DNA from: Anastatus disparis
Taxonomy: Eukaryota; Arthropoda; Insecta; Hymenoptera; Eupelmidae
Assembly (NCBI GenBank): GCA_017163975.1
Contig: JAFFSR010000344.1
Span: forward strand, 2,232,001-2,296,000
DNA length: 64,000 nucleotides
Direction: 5' to 3'
Under the pieces are notes generated by a model. The model was not told the DNA's origin. It was given only the letters and a program-made list of their open reading frames with translations, and searched no databases. This document shows positions 55,660-64,000 of this stretch, piece by piece. The translations under genes and the position numbers were made by a program. The stretch's first letter is position 1, and every line of letters begins with the position of its first letter.

Positions 55660-56925
55660 ACACTGAAAAAAGTTTTCACCTTAAAAACTAGTGCTAAATA
55701 ATAGAAGGTTAAAATTGCGTGTTTTATAATGAAAAAAACCATGACAGTATCATTTTAATCAATGCTAGTTTTACCATTTTACCTTCTAAGGTCCAGCACA
55801 TTGATTTTCAATGACTAGCACGGTTTTTTCCAGTGCCAACAACAAAATTTCAGTTCTGCGCATTAACAGAGAAATTCTTAATGCATGGTATCAGTTTTTT
55901 CACAAAATCAACTTATTGCTATCATAAATAATCTTTCAAGTCAGTTATATTTTATTTATTTATACATGTATGTATGTATGTGTATATATATATACATGTC
56001 TGTGAAAACATAATGACAGAGTTTTATGTTCAAAGTTCAACAAGATTTCTTTTTCAAGAAAAGTTATTTAGTTATTTTAGTACGAAATTATACGTGAAAA
56101 CTGGTCGAAACGAACTTGCAATTTTTTCTCATTTTTTTTATGTAACTTTTCATAAAAGTAACATAGAGAAGCAGTACTCAAAATAAAGCTGAAGATTTGT
56201 GCTTTCAAATGCACGTATTGTGATAATCCAATAAAATAATTCTCTATGCGAAAAATTTGTAGGAAAAATGCAGAACATGAGAAAAATAAAATAAAGTAAA
56301 TAAATTTATCAAATTAATTGATTAATTGATGATTATAGAGATATTAAAATGTCTAATTAATTGATATAGTTATATTTTATCAAATCTAATCTGATCATAA
56401 TAAATTCCAGTAGCCTAATATTTTTAGGTTAGAAACTTTGTATGTATATATATCAACGAAAATAAAGTATCATTTATTTAAGGTAATTTATATTTACACT
56501 TGAAAAGATTTGTTAATTCAGTGAGATTACACTCATTTAATATTTTTTGTATAAAATTATCCATTTGGCACTTATTTCCTATGCAATAAATAGAAAAACT
56601 TTTGTGTAAAACTTCACAATCGTGCACACTGCTACAATCGAAAATTCGTATACACAAACATACACCAGCGCCGTTATTTAACGTGCTTGGCACTCGAAAA
56701 AACCGTGCCAAAGGTGGCACTGTAAATTCACGCGTCAGTTATCGAAAATAAATATTTATAGCACTAAAAAATACTACACTGGTATGAATTTTATTTGTGC
56801 TGTCAATAGAGCGAAAAAAATTAATGCCATTCATTACTTTAGAACACACTAACATTGGAATTTAAACATCTAATCGAATTTAGCATTAGTTTTACCGGTG
56901 AAAACTTTTTTCCGTGAACACTTAT
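55660..56925. mobile_element. TIR element inserted in LINE ORF2, ~1.27 kb
   Basis: CACTGAAAAAAGTTTTCACC at the left is mirrored by a CACGGAAAAAAGTTTTCACC copy at the right, with about 40 bp of inverted similarity. Inside are further inverted words around GGCAC and CCGTGCC. Frames of 70-80 codons inside have no recognised product. The LINE reading (NRDKC ... YKLAMRTG) resumes on either side. No clear target duplication is seen. Confidence 0.65.
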
Positions 56926-57262
56926 CACGATTCTTCATAAGCAACCTGATATCATGATTGGCCCATGGCTTACGTTTAGTGATAATCTTTATTAGTTTTT
57001 CAGGCGCAAACCTGTAAAAAGCCTTAATTATACCAGAAGAGAACATATCAACCCTAGAATCTGAGGTGACTGAAATAGGTTAACTGAACTATAAATAGGA
57101 TTAAATGCACAATTAGACAACAAGTTTGAGGAAGAGGAACACAAATAGGAAAGACTCGCAGGAGGATAAGAAGAAAGATTAGAACTCACAGCAGCATTGA
57201 GTGCATCAATGTTACAGTTTGCAAAGTTCCTAGTAACAAAGGATTTAGTTATCCTTTCAGAC
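56926..57262 (-). pseudogene. LINE ORF2 linker between endonuclease and RT
   Basis: Degenerate minus-strand coding with the KPWANHDIRL-type region readable only across stops. It joins the endonuclease to the interrupted RT segment. Confidence 0.55.
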
Positions 57263-57994
57263 CTATAAAAGCTTAAGTCTTAATTTGATCAGATCATGAC
57301 CTGCTATGAATGGAGCAGCAGACTTCTTATATGATAGTAAAGAGGTGCTATCATTTATGACAAATAAGTCTAACCATGTATGAGATTCATAATCCGTTGT
57401 AATTGCGTGATGAGTAGCATTTGAAGGAACAATAAACAAAGAGAGAGATGTAAAGTATGATCTGAGTGTATCAGACGAGTAGGAGGTTTTTAAAAGATTA
57501 ATATTGAGATCGCCAGTAATTACAATATTCTTATAATTATAGGCATAGTTGAAAATAGCATTAAAAAAGATATCAAATGAAGAGGCTTTAGGCCTAATGT
57601 AAACAACACAACATAGAATAGAATTAACACCATCATTAATATCTAATATGAGAAATTCTGGAGAATTATCAAATGTTGGGTCAGAATGGTATATAATTCG
57701 AGTTCTGAAGCAACTTCGAATGTAAACACCAACGCCGCCACCTGCTTTACCTTTTCTATCATTACGAAAAAACTCATAGCCGTCAATATTAATTATCGAA
57801 CTTGAGTCCAAATCAGTTAAGAAAGTCTCAGTGACTGCAAAAATATCATAATCATCTGATTTGCACATCCATTCAATCTCATTAAAATGAGTCTTAATTC
57901 GATTTACATTGGCATGAGCGATAGATATTGAATCTCTAAAAGAACCATTTCTTACACCACTATTTAAATTACTAAAAGACAATACATTGGACAA
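57263..57994 (-). pseudogene. LINE ORF2, AP-like endonuclease domain
   Basis: EEP-fold endonuclease that nicks the target DNA. It shows the Asn in IAHANVNRI, the Glu in AVTETFL, RNDRKGKAGGGVGVYIRS, the GDLNINL metal-binding block, and D/H near TWLDLFV and AGHDLIKL at the end. It is open for 243 codons, then stops as ORF2 decays. It begins 24 bases after ORF1 ends, as is usual for two-ORF LINEs. Confidence 0.88.
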
Positions 57995-58018
57995 TACAGC
58001 CTGCGAGTCTGAGGAAGC

Positions 58019-59344
58019 TCAGTCCTTCTTTTTTTGGTCCGGCACTATCTTTTTTTCATTAGGAACTAATGAGGCCAGATCAGACTCAGAAGCGATTACA
58101 ATGGGGGTAGAGTCTATAGTAGATCTCATATATACTTTAAGGTCGGTTACAAAAGGCCACTCATAATTCAACTGTCTAAAAGCAGTTCTTGCCTTAGCCA
58201 ATAGAGAATAGACCTCCTTAGGCCATGACGCTCTAACAAAAACCTTTGAAGGGCCACCACACCCAAAAATACGTTGACAAGGGAATTCTTTCAATCTGGA
58301 AGACACTCCAGCAACACGATCCCGAATATGACCGGAGGAGCACTGAATAACCACTGCATTTGTATGATCGACCTCCATCTCAACACCATCAACAATCTCA
58401 GTCCTAGGAGTTTTTGGAGTCCACTTGCGGGTGCTAAGAAAATGGGACTTATCAATATTAAGACCCATAGGAACAAGAACTTTCATGAAGAAGTCAATGT
58501 TAAGGGGGTCGATCTCTGCTAGTAATCCTGTAACCAAAATTTCACAGGGGTCCTTATAAGGACGCAAAATCAAAGACTCAGCACGAGCAATACGACCATC
58601 AAGCCGACTTGCATTTGCAGCACATTCGACTCTAGCTTCATTCATAGAAATTTCTAAATTATCCATCCTGGAAGCAATACTCTTGACATCCGAAGAGATC
58701 TCACCTAGAGTAGCCATGATACTGGTTTTAAACTCAAGGAACCATGGAGGAGGAACCTTAGTTTGTTCAGAGGACTGATCCTGTTTAGGTGGCATTGAGG
58801 CATCAGCTAGAAGAACACTAAGCTTAGAAAAAAGAGGTACAGTCGGCTGTCCAGAATCAGCTTCTATTACCGGCGGAGAATGAGCGTCAACGAAAACCGC
58901 TGATGATTCAAGTAGTGTAGGTGTGGACGCCCCACCCGGCTGTGAAGAGAGATCCAAGTTGGAGGGGCTACCGTCGACACTGGGGCAATGCCTACGAGTT
59001 AAAGGCTCAAGAGACGTATTGGGCGAAGCCACGCCTCTCTTACCACTATACTGAAGCGTAGGAGCAGCAGACGCAGGCACACACACCTGCTCAGCTTCAA
59101 GAGAGAAATTTTCAATACGAGTTTCACGTGGTCTGTATGCACGTGTATGACAAGTGCAGCAAGCAACCCTACGTTCGTCTAAAAACCACTCTGATTTGCA
59201 ACAAGAATAATGAAAGAGTGTACTGCAGTTAACACACTGCAAAGAGAGATCAGAGCGGTTTATTTCAGACACACACACTACACATACAACCATTACACAC
59301 ACACATGTCGCGACAACTAAGAAATGGCACAAACCTCGTAGCAC
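58019..59344 (-). CDS. LINE ORF1, PHD-type zinc finger and coiled coil
   Basis: A 441-codon intact frame. Near the N-terminus, pairs of Cys (CVVC, CVNC), HYSC and CCTC make a C4HC3 PHD-like finger (residues ~20-68). The first ~20 residues are hydrophobic and the true start may lie downstream. A Ser/Pro-rich region leads to a coiled coil (residues ~205-260, FKTSIMATLGEISSDVKSIA). The C-terminal half (~270-430) is an RNA-binding-like region with LVTGLLAEIDP and VFVRASWPKEVYSLLAKART. ORF1 proteins of this type bind LINE RNA. Being intact while ORF2 is broken suggests recent loss. Confidence 0.82.
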   Translation of the reverse strand: MLRGLCHFLVVATCVCVMVVCVVCVSEINRSDLSLQCVNCSTLFHYSCCKSEWFLDERRVACCTCHTRAYRPRETRIENFSLEAEQVCVPASAAPTLQYSGKRGVASPNTSLEPLTRRHCPSVDGSPSNLDLSSQPGGASTPTLLESSAVFVDAHSPPVIEADSGQPTVPLFSKLSVLLADASMPPKQDQSSEQTKVPPPWFLEFKTSIMATLGEISSDVKSIASRMDNLEISMNEARVECAANASRLDGRIARAESLILRPYKDPCEILVTGLLAEIDPLNIDFFMKVLVPMGLNIDKSHFLSTRKWTPKTPRTEIVDGVEMEVDHTNAVVIQCSSGHIRDRVAGVSSRLKEFPCQRIFGCGGPSKVFVRASWPKEVYSLLAKARTAFRQLNYEWPFVTDLKVYMRSTIDSTPIVIASESDLASLVPNEKKIVPDQKKKD

Positions 59345-60430
59345 AGCAGATGAAACTCAGGCCACCAGCAAAGATGCTTCAACAAGCACACACGTTGAAA
59401 AAGAAATGAGAAATAATAAGCAGCTGTAGTTGGTAGGGTAGATGTCCACTTTAGCCTTCGATGATGAGTAGACAGCGTGTATGCAGTGCCAGTAGCGAGC
59501 GATAGAGGCACTGATGTTGAAACAGTAATTTACCACCTTTTGCACTCAACCTTATCGACGGAGCCAGTTCATGCAGTTCAATACGTCCCTCTAGTACCAC
59601 TGACCAACGTTCACACAGAGTGGCAGCACAGCTGATTACCCATAAATGCAGCCGAAATAACCTCAAAAGTGCATATATAATATGTGAATAATGCGTAAAA
59701 TTAATAACGATAATTGAGAGATATGCAGGAAAAATACGCACTACCGTGAGCACGCATCAGAATAAAATGCGTACTGCACGGGAACAGCAAGGCACTCAGC
59801 AAGATAACAGCCGCAAACACACTGATCCTACGTCAGAGAAGGACAGCACCAGTGAGGGTCCAACTACAATCTCAGCCACGGCAATGGCTGACAAACACCA
59901 CCACGACGTTCGACTCCTCTCAATTTGTAGCAAAAGTGCACGAAGAAAATGAAATAGGTTGTCTACTGACTAATTTCAATAGAGAGCAATAAAAAATTTA
60001 CTTACATTAGTGGACGCATACTGTAAAGATGCGCCGCACTATTGTAGAAAGGCCTGTAAGCAGTATAAGTGCGCCAAGAGTTAGATGCGCATGCGCCACT
60101 CCGTCTTCACAAACAGCAAAGATGGCTACTTTTCTCCTTTATACCGGCAAAAAAATTTGCAACACAGCCACCAAGAGAACAGGAAAGCACACGACGTACA
60201 AGCACTACAAATTAGCCCAAAATGGTCAGAGCCTCAGCCTCCAGATGCACACAAAAATCTTGAGCGATCATACACCCAAACATAAGAAAACCAAGCACAA
60301 TCACGGAGCGATCCACTGCACGTCAGTCCAGTCCAAGAGGGGAGAGAGGAGAGAGAGAGAGCAAGAGGGAGAGAGAGAGGCTTATATATTCCCATATATT
60401 TTTATTTATTTTATAAAAATGAAATAGGAA
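59345..60430. other. Probable LINE 5' region and flanking sequence
   Basis: More GC-balanced than its surroundings. Frames at 59746-59952 and 60029-60427 (plus) and 59451-59753 (minus) have no recognised motif. A GAGA-rich tract lies at 60345-60385. The LINE start is likely here but unmarked. Confidence 0.4.
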
Positions 60431-61660
60431 AAAGAGAGAGTGAAAGACGTTTTTCACGCTAAAATTTCAAGTTTTGCAAAATCAGCACCCCTGTATAAGT
60501 CTTGGAGAGAGAGATTTGTAACGTTGAAATTTTAAATTTTATAACGTTAGTACCCTAACATACGTCTTTTACATAAAATTGATTGCAAAAAGAGTCAGAT
60601 CGATAATCTTAGCGTGAGAATGGCATGTGATTTTTTATTGATTATGCTTATTTTTACTATATTTTGAAATATGCTTCTCAAAATACACTTATTAATATTT
60701 CTCGGCGATGAGTATCAAGTTGCTATTCCTAGTGTGAGAATGGTATGTAATATTTTTTATTTTTTGGTCGAAGGAGTTAGGCTATTAAGGAGTGAAGATT
60801 CGACTTCACTGTCAGTCTTCATCAAATCTCTGGCCAAAAAGGTCGTTCTACAATGTGGGTCTAGGTTAGGATGTTTACAACAGAGATAAGCTGGTAAGCA
60901 ATTATTATGTAGCACTTTGGACCAAGGTTAAATGTTGTGGTATACAATGTGTGAATGGTTTTGTATGTCTTCAACAATAGTCAGCTGGCAAGCAATTTTC
61001 ATGTAGCACTTTGGACCAAGGTTATATGTTATAGTACACAATATGTGAACTCTTGTGTATTTGTTTGTTTATGTATGTAAACAAAGGATGTGTATTTATG
61101 TATCCGTATATGACTCTATCTACAGCTATGTATTTTACTTTATTTTTAAGGTCACAGACCTTGAATTATTAATGTTCGAATAAAATTTAAAAATGAATTT
61201 TTTTTATCTAGGTCTGAGGGGCATCATGTACCGTCATAACAACATCCTAACGCTATCTTCCCAGAGGTCATTGACCCTGGTCTGTAACATTTGGGGTGGT
61301 AGAGTAGGGATTTGTTTTGACGGTCTATGGTGACCCAATAACTACTGATTCTATTCCATCATTCATGTTTATATTATTTATGTATATATTTAAATTTTTA
61401 TTATTTTTTATATTAACACCATGATCATTTTAATATTTTACAATTTTATTATTTGTAAATAATTATTGTGAAATATGAAATTTATTATTAATAAATTTTC
61501 AAAACTTTTGTTAAATTATAATTAAATTATTTTTTTAATATTTCTTTCCACACTATATCAGGTATAGTATCATTATTTTCTGATTCATTTTTTCATATTT
61601 TATTTACATTTTTACAGCGCGGAAGAGCAGCGTATAATTGACCGTGAGAAAATAGAGGTT
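60431..61660. other. Non-coding, with a short tandem duplication
   Basis: GTGAGAATGGCATGTGATTTTT (60615) recurs as GTGAGAATGGTATGTAATATTT (60732). No gene recognised. Confidence 0.45.
60885..61050. repeat. Two-copy tandem repeat, ~95 bp
   Basis: GCTGGTAAGCAATTATTATGTAGCACTTTGGACCAAGGTTA-type sequence at 60889 is repeated from 60983 with a few changes (both copies run through to a TGTGAA word). Confidence 0.8.
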
Positions 61661-61662
61661 TT

Positions 61663-62550
61663 TTAATATATATATATACCGACATTTTCAAAACTTTGTT
61701 CTTGAGACTTATTTATGGTTATCACAAACTCTAAAGCAATAGGAAATTGTTTTCTATATAAAATAAACAGTAATGACAATGATTCGTTAGTATTTAATGT
61801 TATTCTTGGTATAAAAACTTTATTTCCTTTATTTTTTCCTGTAATAATTTCAGCTTTGATGTTATATTGAAATGATCTAGTTATTTTCAATCGTGTTCTA
61901 TCAAATAATTCATCTTTATTTCCAATCAGCGTTATTATTGCATTTACTTTTAAATTTAGTTCAAGTGGAGGCAATCCTTCTCTTATATTATTCAACATTT
62001 CTATTGGATAATTTTAATGAATGTTATCATCTGTTTGATCTATACCTTTATACATTGCATAATTAATACTATAATAAGTTATTGTTTGATTGCTAATTAA
62101 TTTTAATATTTTATTATTTAAAATGTCTACTTCTCCATCATGTGTACTTAAAATAACTTTTTTAAAAAAACAAGAAATTTTGTTGATGTTTTTATAAATT
62201 TTATTACAAACGTCATTAGTTTTCCATCCTTTTGGAATAACATATGGATTAACTTTTCCTTCTCTAATATTGAATAAATATGAAGAAAAATTGTCGTCAT
62301 TAGATCTTATGTTTTTTTTTTTTTAATTCAAAAATATGAAATAGAGGTCAAAGATTTGAATACTTTATAGTCTCCTCAATAATAGTATTTCTTCTTCCAT
62401 ATTTTAATACTAGTATAATTTGTTAAAAATCTCCTCTTAAAAAAATTATTTTTTCACTAAAAATTTTATTATTACGACAAACATCCTTTAATGTTTTGTC
62501 TACGATTTCTAAAGCTTTTCTTAGAGATCATTGATGCTTTGTCCTATATA
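61663..62550 (-). pseudogene. Helitron (PIF1-type) helicase C-terminal remnant
   Basis: The minus-strand frame 61998-61663 starts MLNNIREGLPPLELNLKVNA and ends with the conserved TINKSQEQSFENVGIYIY block. Its VFIPRITLNT and KQFPIALEFVITINKSQ match the last motifs of Helitron helicases. Upstream, broken frames to about 62550 contain IPKGWKTNDVCNKIYKNINK, VILSTHDGEVDILNNKIL and YYSINYAMY, also typical. The Rep nuclease and Walker motifs are absent and no Helitron 3' hairpin/CTRR end was found. Confidence 0.78.
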
Positions 62551-62695
62551 ATTAAATAAATGAATAAAGTATGGGGGGACATGAGTGGTCCATGGGGTGG
62601 GGGTGACTGATTTTTTTTCAATATCACTATATAATATGGGAAGAGATATATATATATATCATCCTATATTATATAGTTATATTAAAAATTCAGTT

Positions 62696-62938
62696 TCAGC
62701 CCCCCCCCCACTTCCCCCCGTTCCCCCCCGTTCCCCTCCACGCCCCCCACTGCTCCCAATAATGTTTTGTAAGGAATTCCTACAAAATAACGTAAAATTG
62801 TTTGTAATTCTACGATATTTTGTAACCATTCACTCCCTCTATAGGTCCCCCCCACGCCCCCTGTGCACCCTCGTGCCCCCCCCCCGTAGCCCCCCCCGTA
62901 TGCCCCCCGCATCACCCCCACTGCCCCCCCCACTCGTG
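62696..62938 (-). repeat. C-run tracts (G-quadruplex potential on minus strand)
   Basis: Two clusters (62700-62755 and 62846-62935) of runs of five to nine C separated by one to six bases, with a normal AT-rich segment between them. They generate proline/arginine artefact frames. Confidence 0.8.
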
Positions 62939-63224
62939 TAATGACTCGTATAACAGTTTATAACTTGCATGCATTATTATGTTAATTAATATAATGTGGT
63001 ATATCTAATGAAAAACGAAATTATATTTTTAGTACTAAAATTTTATTATATAATACTTTGATATTTATACATTAATAAAATTATTAATAGATGAAAAAAT
63101 TTGTTCTTTATACTATTAATTAATGAATTAAGACTTCTTGTTAAAACATTTACATGAAGAATAAGTAATTATATTTATAAAACACATGATATATCTGAAA
63201 AAACAAATAATAATTTAATTATGA

Positions 63225-63584
63225 TTGTTTATTTATATAAATAAACAATCGAGTTTCCACACCACCTTACATTTCAAACTAGTTATTATGATGAATTGCA
63301 TTCATATATTTAATTTAATTGGAAACGATGTTGAAGTAAATGATATTATCGATCAACATTCAATGGATTATTTAAATAATCAAATTGAAGACCACTTAAA
63401 TTATGAAGAAGAATATGAATATTATTTAGAAAGCTTAAATGATAATATTTCAGAGGATACAGAAATTGCTCAATTAAATAATATTATTAATTCATATATT
63501 GGCGGGAATGAAGAAAAAGTTGAATACAATAATTGGAATAAAGTACCAGAATATTATAAATATTACGTTAATAAAATTATATAA
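63225..63584 (+). CDS. Unrecognised AT-rich ORF, up to 119 aa
   Basis: No homology recognised. The more plausible start is one of the internal Met codons (63288 or 63291), giving about 99 residues. The product is very acidic and rich in Asn, Glu and Tyr (for example IEDHLNYEEEYEYYLESLND). A second short frame (63499-63705) overlaps it. Codon composition simply follows the AT-richness, so it may be a remnant of an unknown element. Confidence 0.3.
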   Translation: MFIYINKQSSFHTTLHFKLVIMMNCIHIFNLIGNDVEVNDIIDQHSMDYLNNQIEDHLNYEEEYEYYLESLNDNISEDTEIAQLNNIINSYIGGNEEKVEYNNWNKVPEYYKYYVNKII

Positions 63585-63705
63585 TATGAAATTCAAATGT
63601 GAACCAATAACAGAATATTATATAAATCAAAATTATCAAATTTATTTTAGATATTTATTACGATTAGTTAATATTATTAAAAACATATTTGATCAAAATT
63701 TATAA

Positions 63706-64000
63706 AAGTAAGTAATAAAAAGTAAGTTTAATATTTCAAAATTATTTTATTTTATATATATACAAATTAAAATCATTAAAATAATATAATGATTTAATGA
63801 TCTTATGAATATTAATAATAATTACATCACTTATTTTTGAATATTAAAGTAAACAAATTTTTAAATTTTAGTATAAAATATTGATATATCTTAAAAATGT
63901 AAAAATAAGTCAAAAGATATCAAAAAGGAATTATATCAAAATAATCCTATAAATCTTAAGACATAAATAAACATTATGATATATCAAATATAATACTAAT
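63706..64000. other. AT-rich end of window, nothing recognised
   Basis: Long A/T stretches with no frame or repeat of note. Confidence 0.5.

Larger units (their letters stand above)
53238..59344 (-). mobile_element. LINE (CR1/Jockey-like) with (TAAGTC)n 3' tail, interrupted
   Basis: Minus-strand non-LTR retrotransposon: ORF1 (59344-58019), ORF2 endonuclease (57994-57263) and RT (55644-53720), ending in four TAAGTC-type repeats (53238-53262) rather than poly(A). ORF2 is split by a TIR element at 55660-56925. The body reaches at least 59344; the true 5' end upstream is not located. The short-repeat tail and PHD-type ORF1 fit the CR1/Jockey group; the exact clade is uncertain. Confidence 0.85.

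Noticed and set aside
62585..62941. Pro/Arg-rich 118-codon frame
   Set aside because: Produced by the C-run tracts; low complexity.

Overview
This is a very AT-rich eukaryotic window made almost entirely of transposable elements. The families seen are Ty3/gypsy elements (one with an env gene), TTAA-flanked MITEs, mariner, long-TIR DDE transposons, a PHD-finger LINE and a Helitron. GT-AG introns are also present. Together these point to an arthropod, most likely an insect; placing it in Hymenoptera would be a guess. I recognise no conserved single-copy host gene, rRNA, tRNA or CRISPR.

Layout. 1-367: palindromic repeat. 1243-6125: DDE transposon with ~480 bp terminal inverted repeats (TIRs), an intron-containing broken transposase (minus strand) and an inserted solo LTR (1836-2924). 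6519-6667 and 10360-10497: piggyBac-like MITEs. 6955-8262: decayed gypsy pol (minus). 11609-32987: a second DDE transposon with ~730 bp TIRs, split near its left end by a 17.35 kb env-bearing gypsy/errantivirus-like element (11669-29021, minus strand, 4-bp target duplication TAAG). 33996-48880: one DDE transposase gene with a SWIM-like C-terminus, broken by three insertions. These are mariner (34141-34729), a non-autonomous LTR element with three LTR copies (35201-39766, duplication AATC) and a gypsy element (39961-47844, duplication GTAT). 48945-50690: 61-bp satellite. 50845-53092: MITEs and a degenerate TAGCTAA-rich repeat. 53238-59344: LINE (minus) interrupted by a TIR element. 61663-62550: Helitron helicase remnant. 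63225-63584: unknown AT-rich ORF.

The most unusual object is the 17.35 kb retroelement. On the minus strand it carries gag (two CCHC knuckles), a -1-shifted pol (protease, RT, RNase H), an OTU-type cysteine-protease-like domain placed between RNase H and integrase, then integrase, and a furin-site Env preceded by a splice acceptor. Between integrase and env, on the OPPOSITE (plus) strand, lies an unrecognised gene of seven GC-rich exons separated by T-rich introns, all phase 0 (15581-17726). It has a basic stretch, a predicted helical region, a C-terminal Cys4 motif and an AATAAA signal. Because it is antisense to the genomic RNA, its introns would survive retrotransposition. The copy is no longer intact: gag has two in-frame stops, pol three, env one frameshift, and the antisense gene one altered splice donor.
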